A stretch of DNA of 50,985 nucleotides from Aquiluna sp. (GTDB taxonomy: Bacteria > Actinomycetota > Actinomycetes > Actinomycetales > Microbacteriaceae), in assembly GCA_023260495.1 (NCBI GenBank), contig JALQVB010000001.1:1-50985 (forward strand), in the 5' to 3' direction. Below the pieces are notes generated by a model that worked only from the letters and a program-made list of their open reading frames with translations, was not told where the DNA came from and searched no databases. This document shows, one piece after another, positions 8,301 to 16,135 of this stretch (positions are counted from its first letter, which is position 1; each line of letters opens with the position of its first letter). The translations under genes and the position numbers were made by a program.

Positions 8301-9889
8301 GATGTCACGACCTCTTCGCGAATTGCATCCAACGGTGGGTTAGTTACCTGAGCGAATTGCTGAGTGAAGTAGTCAAACAGCAGGCGTGGACGTTCAGAAA
8401 TGGCGGCAATTGGAGTGTCGGTGCCCATGGCGCCAATAGGCTCCTGGCCGGTCTTGGCCATCGGAGCGATGAATTCCTTCAGGTCCTCTTCGGTGTAGCC
8501 AAAGACTCGTTGGCGCCTGTTCACCGATGCCGAGGAGTGCCGGATGTGCTCGCGCTCAGGCAAATCACGCAGGTTGATCCTGCTTTGCTCTAGCCACTCG
8601 CCCCATGGCTCGAGTGCCGCAACCTCTCCCTTGATTTGCTCGTCTTCGACGATCTGGCCTGCGACGGTGTCAATTAGGAACATCTTGCCTGGCTGCAGGC
8701 GGCCCTTGCGGACTACACGGTCTGCAGGAATATCGGCAACGCCGATTTCAGAGGCCAAGATGACAAAGCCATCCTCAGTGACCACGAAGCGTCCTGGCCG
8801 AAGTCCATTACGGTCTAGGGTGGCGCCAACTAGGTCGCCATCGGTGAAGACCACCGCAGCAGGACCATCCCATGGCTCCATGATCATCGAGTGATACTCG
8901 TAAAAGTCGCGCAGCTGCGGATCTAGGTCGAGCTGCTTCTCCCAAGCGCCAGGAATCATCATCATCATCGCGTGCGGAAGCGAACGACCGCTCAGCACTA
9001 AGAGCTCAAGCACCTCATCGAAGGTAGCGCTGTCCGAGGCGCCCGGGGTAACAATCGGCAAGAGTGGATCCAGCTCGCCCAGTACATCGCTGGCCAGCTG
9101 AGACTCGCGCGCTGCCATCCAGTTCGCGTTTCCCTTGACTGTGTTGATCTCACCGTTGTGGGCGATAAACCTGAACGGGTGAGCCAGCGGCCAGGATGGG
9201 AAAGTGTTCGTTGAGAACCTGGAGTGCACCAGGGCAAGCATTGACTCGAAGCGCTCGTCGGAAAGGTCAGGATAGAAAGGCTCCAGCTGCAGCGTGGTGA
9301 CCATGCCCTTATAAACAATTGTGCGACTAGACAGCGATGGGTGATAAAGGCCAATCTCACGCTCGCTGCGCTTGCGAAGGCGGAACAGCAAGCGCTCAAG
9401 CTCCAGACCAGCGGCCTTTCCAGCCACGAATACCTGCTCAACCACGGGCATCGCAGCAAGCGCTAGATCGCCAAGCACCTCCGGTCTGGTTGCTGGCACG
9501 CGCCATCCCAGCACTTCGAGCCCCTCCTGCTTGGCAATTTCAGCAAACTTTGCCTTGTCAGCGGCGGCGGTGTCCTTGTCCAGAAAAACCAATCCGACGC
9601 CATATTCGCCTGCAGCAGGCAGCGCGAAGTCAACGGTCTCCGCGAAGAAGCGGTGTGGCACCTGGGTCAGAATTCCAGCACCGTCTCCGGTACCGGCGTC
9701 AGAACCGACGGCCCCGCGGTGCTCCAGGTTTCGAAGTGCGCCCAGTGCCATGTCCACGATGTCGTGTCCCGCGGTGCCGCGCAGTGTGGCAACCATGGCC
9801 AAACCGCAAGCGTCACGCTCAGCACTTGGGTCATATAGACCCTGAGCCTCAGGTGCTACTGAGAAGCGCTGATAGGGGGAAACGGGCAT
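5345..9889 (-). CDS. gltB: glutamate synthase, large (alpha) subunit
   Basis: Large subunit of GOGAT: glutamine plus 2-oxoglutarate gives two glutamates in ammonium assimilation. I choose the ATG at 9889 (1514 residues) because GGAG lies 5 nt upstream; a TTG at 9922 would add 11 residues without a better site. Cys28 in RDACGLAMVATLRG should become the N-terminal nucleophile after removal of a short propeptide. The type 2 glutaminase domain follows (HNGEINTVKGNANW), then the central and FMN domains (about 830-1190). Around 1116-1127, CILMRVCHLDTCPVG carries the three cysteines of the [3Fe-4S] cluster. The C-terminal GXGXG beta-helix (GKGLSGGTVVV) is present. All known active-site parts seem intact. 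Confidence 0.96.
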   Translation of the reverse strand: MPVSPYQRFSVAPEAQGLYDPSAERDACGLAMVATLRGTAGHDIVDMALGALRNLEHRGAVGSDAGTGDGAGILTQVPHRFFAETVDFALPAAGEYGVGLVFLDKDTAAADKAKFAEIAKQEGLEVLGWRVPATRPEVLGDLALAAMPVVEQVFVAGKAAGLELERLLFRLRKRSEREIGLYHPSLSSRTIVYKGMVTTLQLEPFYPDLSDERFESMLALVHSRFSTNTFPSWPLAHPFRFIAHNGEINTVKGNANWMAARESQLASDVLGELDPLLPIVTPGASDSATFDEVLELLVLSGRSLPHAMMMMIPGAWEKQLDLDPQLRDFYEYHSMIMEPWDGPAAVVFTDGDLVGATLDRNGLRPGRFVVTEDGFVILASEIGVADIPADRVVRKGRLQPGKMFLIDTVAGQIVEDEQIKGEVAALEPWGEWLEQSRINLRDLPEREHIRHSSASVNRRQRVFGYTEEDLKEFIAPMAKTGQEPIGAMGTDTPIAAISERPRLLFDYFTQQFAQVTNPPLDAIREEVVTSMTTSIGPVRNLLEASPEHAKQMVLDFPILSNDELSRIKHIDRGNNIGKAVTISCLYRVDDGAEALEARLQEMCGQVDAALESGATFIILSDRDSNRELAPIPSLLSLSAVHHHLIREGTRLMAGLVVECGDARDVHHMATLIGYGASAVNPYLALETAEDMVVKGIIEGITPERSAKNMIKALGKGVLKVMSKMGISTVASYGGAQCFEAVGLAPDLVDKYFTGTISKLGGVGLEILHLEIEQRHRAAYPIEGATKAHLPLDVGGEMKWRREGPPHLFNPNTIFKLQHSTRAKRYDIFKQYTQAVDDQAERLMTLRGLFKLRDDLRPAVPIEEVEPVSEIVKRFSTGAMSMGAISPEAHEVLAIAMNRLGGKSNTGEGGEAVERLLDRERRSAVKQVASGRFGVTSMYLTHADDIQIKMAQGAKPGEGGQLPPHKVYPWIAQLRHSTPGVGLISPPPHHDIYSIEDLKQLIYDLKRANRDARIHVKLVSQFGVGTVAAGVAKAKADVVLISGHDGGTGASPLNSLKHAGTPWELGLAETQQTLLLNGLRDRITVQVDGSMKTGRDVVIAALLGAEEFGFATAPLVVEGCILMRVCHLDTCPVGVATQNPDLRARFRGQADHVVNFFEFLAQEVREYLAQLGFRSLEEAIGHVEALDVNRAINHWKADGLDLTPIFAAKDIHVDSAQHRTTTQDHELQIHFDYPLLDEVGQAIRDNVAIVKELEINNTHQAIGTMLGNELTKKWGEQGLEPGTIDLRLKGSAGQSLGAFMPRGMKLTVEGDCNDYVGKGLSGGTVVVKPPSGAGFVASENVIAGNVIGYGATSGKIFLNGIVGERFLVRNSGVTAVVEGVGDHALEYMTGGLAVILGKTGINLGAGMSGGIAYVYKLSEARVNREGLQSGEITIGKLSTEDKEQLLAVLKEHLSETGSPLAANLIENFDSESANFSRVMPRDFARVLEIQSKARELGYEPDGDEVWTQILEVTNG

Positions 9890-9970
9890 GCCAACTCCAA
9901 TCGAGATTGTTAGTCGGGACAACGTTGGCCCACAAAGGGTAAAACCTGCACCGAGTTTATCGGCGCGACA
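9890..9970 (-). promoter_or_regulatory. lgt-gltB intergenic region
   Basis: An 81-bp gap upstream of gltB, one of the longest in the window and so a likely internal promoter site. TTGTGG and TAACAA 17 bp apart on the minus strand are a weak sigma-70-like pair. I found no clear GlnR or AmtR box and no hairpin. Confidence 0.25.
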
Positions 9971-10834
9971 CTACTTCTGGGGACTTTTGGCAGGTTCTCT
10001 GCCAGGGATCCAGATTGATGGTTCTGCGCCAGGGTGGCGGCGACCTTGAACCACGAAGATCAGAAGCCCAATTGTAAGGCCAATCAGGGCAGACCAGACG
10101 TTAATTCTTAGCCCAAGCAGTATTTCGCTCGGGTCAATTCGAATGCTTTCAATCCATACTCGGCCAGTTGAGTAAATCGCCAGATAAAGGCCGAATACCC
10201 TGCCCCACTGCAATTTAAGCTTGCTGGCAAGCCAGAGCAAAGCGGCTGCACCAACCAGGTTCCAGATCAGCTCATAGAGGAAGGTTGGGTGGAAGGTTAG
10301 ACCATCGGGAAGACCAACCGGATAGGCCGGGTTGGTGCTCGGAATCTCCAGGCCCCAGGGCAGCTCGGTTGGAAGCCCGAACAGCTCTTTGTTGAAGTAG
10401 TTACCAAGTCGTCCGATGCCCTGAGCAATCAGAATGCCTGGAGCCATCGCATCGGCAACGGTCAAAAAGCGCAGGCCCAGCTTTCTGGTCCCCACGTAGA
10501 CCCCAACGGCGCCAAAAATCAGTGCACCATAGATCGCGAGTCCACCCTCCCAGACCTTGAACACATCGAGCAGATCGGCGCCCTGATAGAAGTAGTCGTC
10601 GGGGTGGGTTACCACGTGGAAGAAGCGGCCGCCGGCGATGCCAAAGGGTACCGCCCAGAGCGCAACGTCAAGCATTACGCCTTTTTCAGCACCCCGCCTA
10701 GCGAGGCGATAGTCAGCCAGGGCCGTGGCAATAACGATGCCGGTAAGAATGAAAAGTGCATAGAAGTGGATTCGTGCAAATCCAAGATCGATGTAAGAAA
10801 TATCTGGAGACGGAATACTCGTCAGAAACTGCAT
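9971..10834 (-). CDS. lgt: prolipoprotein diacylglyceryl transferase
   Basis: Integral membrane enzyme that attaches diacylglycerol to the lipobox cysteine of prolipoproteins, the first lipoprotein maturation step. It has 287 residues with about seven hydrophobic segments. The signature GRLGNYFNKELFGLPTELPW (about 142-161), the upstream WEGGLAIYGALIFG, and HPTFLYELIWNL match the family. The TM-rich body ends in a short, basic cytosolic tail. The ATG at 10834 has AGGAT 9 nt upstream and lies 4 nt after the trpA stop. lgt directly after trpA is the standard actinobacterial arrangement; the link to tryptophan synthesis is only positional. Confidence 0.96.
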   Translation of the reverse strand: MQFLTSIPSPDISYIDLGFARIHFYALFILTGIVIATALADYRLARRGAEKGVMLDVALWAVPFGIAGGRFFHVVTHPDDYFYQGADLLDVFKVWEGGLAIYGALIFGAVGVYVGTRKLGLRFLTVADAMAPGILIAQGIGRLGNYFNKELFGLPTELPWGLEIPSTNPAYPVGLPDGLTFHPTFLYELIWNLVGAAALLWLASKLKLQWGRVFGLYLAIYSTGRVWIESIRIDPSEILLGLRINVWSALIGLTIGLLIFVVQGRRHPGAEPSIWIPGREPAKSPQK

Positions 10835-10838
10835 TTCG

Positions 10839-11618
10839 CTATCCTAACCTGCCGGCAAGCTCGCGGGTCTTGGCCACGAGAGCTTCGTGGCCACCCTCCT
10901 GGTAGGCGCGAATCAGCGCCGTGCCCACAATCGCACCGTCAGCGTAGCTATTGACCTCCGCCACCTGCTGACCGTTCGAAACCCCCACGCCAACGCAAGT
11001 TGGTGTGTCAGAAGACTCTCGAATACGGCCGACAACCTCGCGAGCCAAACGGTCGAGCTCGGTGCGCTCGCCGGTGATGCCCATCGTAGAAACGGCGTAG
11101 ACGAAACCCTTGGACTTTTCGCTGTTCGCCGAAACTCGCTCATTGGAACTGCTTGGTGCCACTAGGAAGACCCGATCTAGCCCAAGTCGGTCCGAAATCT
11201 CGAGCCAGTTCCCCGCTTCGTCTGGGATGAGGTCGGGCGTAATCATCCCCTGGGCACCGGCTGCGGCTAAATCGGTGGCAAACTTCTCGGTGCCGTAGCG
11301 AATCACCGGATTCCAGTAGCTCATAACCAATAGTGGAGTGCTTACGCGCCTGCGCACCCCTGCGATTACCTCAAAGAGGTTAGAAAGCCGAAAGCCATTC
11401 TCGAGAGCTTGCTCGGTGGCCTTCTGAATCACTGGACCGTCCATGACTGGGTCGGAGTATGGAACTCCGATTTCCAACACATCGCAGCCATTTTCGGCCA
11501 TTGCAACAAGAGCCTCAATCGAGTCCTGCGTCGTTGGGTAGCCTGCCGGAAAGTAGCCAACCAGAGAGCCTTTGCCGGATGCCTTGTTGCTGCGAAGAGT
11601 GTTTTCGACGCTAATCAT
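10839..11618 (-). CDS. trpA: tryptophan synthase alpha chain
   Basis: Alpha subunit of tryptophan synthase, which cleaves indole-3-glycerol phosphate to indole and glyceraldehyde 3-phosphate and channels indole to TrpB. It has 259 residues from the ATG at 11618, which has AGG 6 nt upstream; a TTG two codons earlier is possible. GCDVLEIGVPYSDPVMDGPVIQ holds the catalytic Glu and Asp, and the phosphate-binding loop is in VGVGVSNGQQV. The reading frame starts just past the trpB stop, so the genes are coupled. The TIM-barrel has full length. Confidence 0.96.
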   Translation of the reverse strand: MISVENTLRSNKASGKGSLVGYFPAGYPTTQDSIEALVAMAENGCDVLEIGVPYSDPVMDGPVIQKATEQALENGFRLSNLFEVIAGVRRRVSTPLLVMSYWNPVIRYGTEKFATDLAAAGAQGMITPDLIPDEAGNWLEISDRLGLDRVFLVAPSSSNERVSANSEKSKGFVYAVSTMGITGERTELDRLAREVVGRIRESSDTPTCVGVGVSNGQQVAEVNSYADGAIVGTALIRAYQEGGHEALVAKTRELAGRLG

Positions 11619-11620
11619 TT

Positions 11621-12820
11621 TCAACCTAGCAATCCAAAGTAACGACCGGCAGTTTCCATGTCCTTGTCACCGCGACCAGAAAGGTTTACCAAGACCGAAG
11701 CGCCCTTGGGGAGTCGGTCCAAAATCAGGGGAAGACCTCCCAGTGCGTGTGCCGTCTCAATTGCGGGAATGATTCCTTCAGTTCGACTAAGCAGGCGCAT
11801 TGCCTCCATGGCCTGGGCGTCTGAGACCCCGACGTAGTTAGCTCGCCCAAGATCCTTTAGCCAGCTGTGCTCCGGGCCAACACCCGGGTAATCAAGTCCG
11901 GCAGAAATCGAGTGCGATTCCATGGTCTGCCCGTCCTCGTCCTGCAACATGTAGCTGCGTGCGCCATGCAAGACCCCCGGTACGCCCTTCGACAGCGTTG
12001 CGGCATGCATCGGGGTCTCAATGCCAGCACCGGCAGCCTCGAAACCGTACAGCTCAACAGAAGGGTCGTCCAAGAAGGCGTGGAAGATTCCAATCGCGTT
12101 AGATCCTCCCCCAACGCAAGCGGCGACGGCATCTGGTAGCGATCCCGTGATCTCCAGCATTTGCTCCCGCGCCTCATTGCCAATCACCGAGTGGAAGTCC
12201 CGCACCATTGTCGGGAAGGGGTGGGGGCCGGCCACCGTGCCGAGTAGGTAGTGCGTGGTCTCGACATTGGCGACCCAGTCGCGCAATGCCTCGTTGATGG
12301 CGTCCTTCAAAGTTCGCGATCCGGTCTTGACGGGGATGACCTCAGCTCCAAGAAGCTTCATGCGCGCCACATTCAGCGCCTGGCGCTCAGTGTCCACCTC
12401 GCCCATGTAGACCACGCAGTCAAGGCCAAAATAGGCGGCTGCCGTGGCCGAAGCAACACCATGCTGTCCAGCACCAGTCTCAGCGATCACGCGCTTCTTA
12501 CCCATTCGCTTGGCTAGCAGCGCCTGGCCCATCACGTTGTTGATCTTGTGGCTGCCGGTGTGGTTTAGATCCTCGCGCTTGAGAAAAATCCTGATGTCGC
12601 CAATTTCCCTGGCGAATCTTTCGGCCTCGGTGATTATCGAGGGTCGACCGGTGTAATTCTTGTGTAGCTCATCAAGCTGCTGCTGGAAGGAAGGGTCCGC
12701 CTTTGCCTCCTGGTACACCTGATCCAGCTGATCCAGTGCGGCGATGAGTGGCTCGGGGACAAAGCGGCCACCAAATTCGCCGAAGTACGGTCCGACCTGG
12801 CTGCGAAGCTGATTTGACAT
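11621..12820 (-). CDS. trpB: tryptophan synthase beta chain
   Basis: PLP-dependent beta subunit that joins indole and serine to make tryptophan. It has 399 residues. GPYFGEFGGRFVPEPLI is the typical N-terminus. LNHTGSHKINN contains the PLP lysine (about residue 91), AETGAGQHGVA is the catalytic Glu region, and ACVGGGSNAIG binds the PLP phosphate. SGRGDKD near the end is the conserved C-terminal loop. The ATG has AGGA upstream, and trpC ends 9 nt before it. Confidence 0.97.
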   Translation of the reverse strand: MSNQLRSQVGPYFGEFGGRFVPEPLIAALDQLDQVYQEAKADPSFQQQLDELHKNYTGRPSIITEAERFAREIGDIRIFLKREDLNHTGSHKINNVMGQALLAKRMGKKRVIAETGAGQHGVASATAAAYFGLDCVVYMGEVDTERQALNVARMKLLGAEVIPVKTGSRTLKDAINEALRDWVANVETTHYLLGTVAGPHPFPTMVRDFHSVIGNEAREQMLEITGSLPDAVAACVGGGSNAIGIFHAFLDDPSVELYGFEAAGAGIETPMHAATLSKGVPGVLHGARSYMLQDEDGQTMESHSISAGLDYPGVGPEHSWLKDLGRANYVGVSDAQAMEAMRLLSRTEGIIPAIETAHALGGLPLILDRLPKGASVLVNLSGRGDKDMETAGRYFGLLG

Positions 12821-12829
12821 GGGTAAATC

Positions 12830-13603
12830 CTAAGAGACGGAGATTATCTGTGGAATCAAACTGCGATAGTCGCCGGTGACCAAAGCCTCGCCGACCAGTA
12901 CCACATCCGCCCCGGCATCCCGATAGCGCTGCACATCACCAATTGCCTTCACTGAAGACTCAGCAACGCGAATTGCCTCAGCGGGCAATCTTGAAGCCAT
13001 CGTCTCAAACAGCCCGATGTCGGTCTTGAAGGTCTTCAGATCACGAGTGTTGATACCAATCAGTTTGGCGCTCTGGCCTGCTGCTAGCTCGATTTCGGCC
13101 TCGTTGTGGGTCTCAACCAGCACTTCCAGTCCAATTGCGTGCGCGAAGTCAAATAGTCGCTTGAAGTCTGCCGAATTGAGCTGGGCCAAGATGAGCAGCA
13201 CCATGGAGGCTCCAGCAACTTTTGCTTCAAGAATCTGGTATTCGGTCGAAATGAAATCCTTGCGCAGCGTGGGGATCGTTACGGCTTTACTGACTGCTAC
13301 AAGGTCTTCCAGCGAACCTCGAAAACCAGTTGGCTCGGTTAGCACCGAAATCGCATGAGCACCGGCGGCTTGGTAACCAAGTCCGAGTGCAGCCGGGTCT
13401 GGTATATCGGCCATTTCCCCGCGCGACGGGCTGGCTCGCTTTATCTCGGAAATAAGTTTGATGTGTTCGGCTTTGGCTAAAGACTCATAAGCACTTGGTG
13501 GTAAAACCACTTCGTGCGCAGCGCGCTCCAGCTCAGCTCTTGAAACTAATTTCTCGCGCTCTGCCGCATCTTGCGCGGCTGCCTCGAATAGCTGGGCGAG
13601 CAC
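12830..13603 (-). CDS. trpC: indole-3-glycerol phosphate synthase
   Basis: Converts carboxyphenylaminodeoxyribulose phosphate to indole-3-glycerol phosphate in tryptophan synthesis. I start at the GTG at 13603 (257 residues): it shares one base with the upstream stop codon (TAGTG), and VLAQLFEAAAQDAAERE matches the family N-terminus. The longer open frame to 13702 would overlap the small upstream gene and codes for an un-TrpC-like Cys/Arg-rich stretch. LISEIKRASPSRG carries the catalytic lysine, LRKDFISTEYQILEA and INTRDLKTFKTD the other active-site residues. No good Shine-Dalgarno is visible, so coupling to the upstream gene is probable. Confidence 0.94.
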   Translation of the reverse strand: MLAQLFEAAAQDAAEREKLVSRAELERAAHEVVLPPSAYESLAKAEHIKLISEIKRASPSRGEMADIPDPAALGLGYQAAGAHAISVLTEPTGFRGSLEDLVAVSKAVTIPTLRKDFISTEYQILEAKVAGASMVLLILAQLNSADFKRLFDFAHAIGLEVLVETHNEAEIELAAGQSAKLIGINTRDLKTFKTDIGLFETMASRLPAEAIRVAESSVKAIGDVQRYRDAGADVVLVGEALVTGDYRSLIPQIISVS

Positions 13604-13827
13604 TAGTGCATCTTGTTTTTTGCGCCACCGACGCCGTAGCCGGCCTTCTTGAGCGCATAGCCAACAACTGGACCAAGTGCAGCAAGGGCGGCAGAGGCCC
13701 AAACTAGCGTCGCATTGTCAAACCAGAAGAACAGCGTGCCCAATGTGAAGGCACCGGTGACGATACCTACTGTTGTCCATGCAGCCACTGAGTTGCCGTG
13801 GCCTGGGTCTTCGGATCCGTGAGACAT
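13603..13827 (-). CDS. HGxxPAAW-family small membrane protein
   Basis: A 74-residue protein with two hydrophobic segments (about 18-36 and 40-58) and the motif HGNSVAAWTTVGIV, a variant of the HGxxPAAWTxV signature found in actinobacteria between trpC and the Trp-associated membrane protein. Ser-Val replaces the usual Ser-Pro. The gene has AAGGAG 8 nt before its ATG. Its function is unknown; the constant position within trp operons suggests a link, perhaps only through shared expression. A small TTAGC/GCTAA hairpin lies just upstream (13843-13856) and is too weak to interpret. Confidence 0.8.
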   Translation of the reverse strand: MSHGSEDPGHGNSVAAWTTVGIVTGAFTLGTLFFWFDNATLVWASAALAALGPVVGYALKKAGYGVGGAKNKMH

Positions 13828-13865
13828 GTGTGAAACTCCTTGTTAGCTCCCGCTAAGTTTAGTCG

Positions 13866-14345
13866 CTACTTACCCTGCTGGTCCCAGATAAAGCGCGGGT
13901 CTGCTTCGTCAGTGGGCTGAGAGTCCACAGCCGGTTTAAGTATCTGCTGCTTGACGCTCGCCATGATGAGCACTCCGGCCACGAGCAGACCTAAGACCGC
14001 AAATGCGTAGACGGGCCACAAAACCTCAAAGTCTCCATTGCCTCCGGCAATGCCGGTAGCGCGCTCCTGCAGCTCGATGACCCTGGGCGAGTTGCCTAGG
14101 TCGGAAACCAAAACCAAGACGCTAGTGATGGCGCTTGCTAGGGCAGCGGCGACGAGTAGGGTCCGCCGTCCCCTTCCGTAAAGCGAAACTAGTCCAAGCA
14201 AAATGACGACACCTGGAATCAAGGCTAAGGTTCGATTCGTCTCGGTTCCCGATACCGGCTGCCCTGTGGTAAGCACCCAAGCCGGCAGCAGCATGGACCA
14301 CCAAGCGGCCGCCGCCAAAACGCCGATCAGGGTGAATTTACGCAT
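13866..14345 (-). CDS. Trp biosynthesis-associated membrane protein (TIGR02234-like)
   Basis: A 159-residue protein with about four hydrophobic segments (near 5-25, 42-56, 62-84 and 110-131) and a polar C-terminal tail ending in ADPRFIWDQQGK. Gene order (trpE, this gene, HGxxPAAW gene, trpC) and topology match the actinobacterial family annotated as tryptophan-associated membrane protein. GVVILLGLVSLYGRGRR and the following Ala-rich helix are typical. Transport of tryptophan or an intermediate has been suggested by position, but I see no motif that proves it. The start overlaps the trpE stop by 8 nt. Confidence 0.8.
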   Translation of the reverse strand: MRKFTLIGVLAAAAWWSMLLPAWVLTTGQPVSGTETNRTLALIPGVVILLGLVSLYGRGRRTLLVAAALASAITSVLVLVSDLGNSPRVIELQERATGIAGGNGDFEVLWPVYAFAVLGLLVAGVLIMASVKQQILKPAVDSQPTDEADPRFIWDQQGK

Positions 14346-15816
14346 CGAGATCCATCGCGTTTGCCGCTGCGATTGAGCGCAGCACTACAGCCGCCTTGGC
14401 TTGTGTTTCGGCGAATTCGCTTTGCGCCACCGAGTCCAGCACGATGCCTGCCCCAGCCTGCACATAGGCCTTACCATCCCTTATCAAGGCGGTTCTGATG
14501 GCGATGGCCAGATCCGAGTTTCCTTGGAAGTCAAAGTAGCCAACGACTCCACCAAACAGGCCGCGATAGCGATCCTCAAGTTCGTGGATGATTTCTAGGG
14601 CGCGCGGCTTAGGCGCACCGCTGAGAGTGCCTGCTGGGAAGGTAGCAAGCATGGCATCGACTGGACCAGCACCATCTCGAAGCTTTCCCTCAACTGTGGA
14701 GACCAGGTGCATGATGTGACTGAAACGGTGTATCTGCATGAACTCGCTGACCTGCAGCGAGTCCGGTTCACAAACTTTGAGTAGATCATTGCGAGCAAGG
14801 TCGACCAGCATGAGGTGCTCGGACTTTTCTTTCTCGTCATTGATCAGCTCGTTGGCGAGCTCTATGTCGGCGGCAGTGGTGGCGCCGCGTGGTCGGGAGC
14901 CGGCTATTGGGTGAGTCACAGCTGTCTGTTCGGATACCTTTACAAGTGCCTCGGGTGAGGATCCAACGATGGCAAACTCGCCATCCTCGTCTTCCCATCT
15001 TGTGAGATACATATACGGACTAGGGTTCACTGCCCGCAGGGCTCGGTAGACGCTCAGTGCGTTGGCGTTGAGCTCCTGAACAAAGCGTTGCGAAATCACA
15101 ACCTGGAAGACATCGCCTATCCGCACATACTCCTTGGCGGCAGCAACCTTCTCAATAAATTCGCCGGGCTCACTTTCGCTGGCAAACTCAGGCTCTGGCC
15201 AGCTTGGCTTGCTTATGATGGCTGCCGTTGGCTTAGCGATCTCGGCCTCCAGGCGGTCGAGCTCCGCCTCCGCGGCAGCCAGCTTTTGTGGCAGGTCGCC
15301 ACCGTCTACGAACAGCACGCTAACCAAAATCAGCTCACTTTTTTGGTGATCTAGTACCACGAGCGAAGAGAACTGATTGAAGCCGTAAAGCGGAATGTCG
15401 TAACTTGCGCTCTTTTGCTCCGGTAGGGATTCCAACAGCCCAACCAATCCCCAGCTGATGAAGCCAACCAACCCAGAGCTCAATGGGAAATCTATGGGTG
15501 CAGATTGCCAGGCTGCCTGCATTTGGCGAAGCGCGGCTATCGGGTCGGTCGCCAGCTCACCGGCGGGCAGTGCGGCGTGCTCGGAGCGCCAGTAAGCAGT
15601 TTCGTCTGCCATCAGGGAACCGCGAGACCCCACGCCAACAAATGAATAGCGACCCCAGACCCCCTGTTCGGCTGATTCCAAAAGGAACGTTCCGGGTCTA
15701 TCGCCACAAAGCTTTTGGTAAATGCCAAGCGGGGTTTCCGTGCCGCTGAAAAGTCTGCGGACTACCGGAATAACGTTGTAATTCTTTGCCAGCTCAAGCA
15801 GTTCATTGAGTTCCAT
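14338..15816 (-). CDS. trpE: anthranilate synthase component I
   Basis: Chorismate-using subunit of anthranilate synthase, the first committed step of tryptophan synthesis. It has 492 residues from the ATG at 15816, which has GAGGAG just upstream; the longer frame starts with a poor TTG. TFLLESAEQGVWGRYSFVG contains the LLES motif associated with tryptophan feedback inhibition. The C-terminal chorismate-binding domain has PSPYMYLTRWEDE, IAGSRPRGAT, DLARNDLLKV and FPAGTLSGAPKPRA. The glutaminase partner trpG and trpD are not in this window. The start overlaps the end of hisI by 14 nt. Confidence 0.95.
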   Translation of the reverse strand: MELNELLELAKNYNVIPVVRRLFSGTETPLGIYQKLCGDRPGTFLLESAEQGVWGRYSFVGVGSRGSLMADETAYWRSEHAALPAGELATDPIAALRQMQAAWQSAPIDFPLSSGLVGFISWGLVGLLESLPEQKSASYDIPLYGFNQFSSLVVLDHQKSELILVSVLFVDGGDLPQKLAAAEAELDRLEAEIAKPTAAIISKPSWPEPEFASESEPGEFIEKVAAAKEYVRIGDVFQVVISQRFVQELNANALSVYRALRAVNPSPYMYLTRWEDEDGEFAIVGSSPEALVKVSEQTAVTHPIAGSRPRGATTAADIELANELINDEKEKSEHLMLVDLARNDLLKVCEPDSLQVSEFMQIHRFSHIMHLVSTVEGKLRDGAGPVDAMLATFPAGTLSGAPKPRALEIIHELEDRYRGLFGGVVGYFDFQGNSDLAIAIRTALIRDGKAYVQAGAGIVLDSVAQSEFAETQAKAAVVLRSIAAANAMDLDA

Positions 15817-16135
15817 TTGGCTCCTCAAAGCAGCTTTCGGTGCCGTTATGACAGGTCGGACCCACCGGCTCCACCAGGGCTAGTAGCGCATCGTCGTCAC
15901 AGTCCTGGTAGAGGGCTACGAGATTCAAAAAGTTGCCGCTGGTCTCCCCCTTTAACCAGCGCTGTTGCCGCGACCTTGAGAAAAATACCAATCGACCAAG
16001 CTCTAAGGATTCGCTAAGGCAGCTGTGATTTGAGTAGCCCAACATCAACACCTTGTTCGTGTTGGCATCCTGAACAATCACTGGAACCAGGCCGTTTGCA
16101 TCAAAAGCAACCGTGTTTAGATCTAGCTGCCTCAT
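15803..16135 (-). CDS. hisI: phosphoribosyl-AMP cyclohydrolase
   Basis: Third step of histidine synthesis, opening the purine ring of phosphoribosyl-AMP. It is a monofunctional 110-residue protein; the phosphoribosyl-ATP pyrophosphatase is the separate hisE. VLMLGYSN, FFSRSRQQRWLKGETSGN and the metal-binding cysteines in YQDCDDDALL and GPTCHNGTESCF match the family. Its ATG overlaps the hisF stop (ATGA). The his-to-trp run hisEGFI-trpE is common in actinobacteria. Confidence 0.95.
   Translation of the reverse strand: MRQLDLNTVAFDANGLVPVIVQDANTNKVLMLGYSNHSCLSESLELGRLVFFSRSRQQRWLKGETSGNFLNLVALYQDCDDDALLALVEPVGPTCHNGTESCFEEPNGTQ

Noticed and set aside
9337..9942. Plus-strand open frame of 201 codons near the gltB 5' end
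   Set aside because: Arg/Pro/Gln-rich antisense shadow of the gltB N-terminal region.
9890..9970. Nitrogen-control operator before gltB
   Set aside because: No sequence resembled a GlnR or AmtR site well enough to claim.
13604..13702. 33-residue N-terminal extension of TrpC
   Set aside because: It is out of frame with the real small gene there and its Cys/Arg-rich sequence is unlike any TrpC N-terminus.
13843..13856. TTAGC/GCTAA hairpin before the HGxxPAAW gene as a trp attenuator
   Set aside because: Only 5 bp, no leader peptide with Trp codons and no T-tract.
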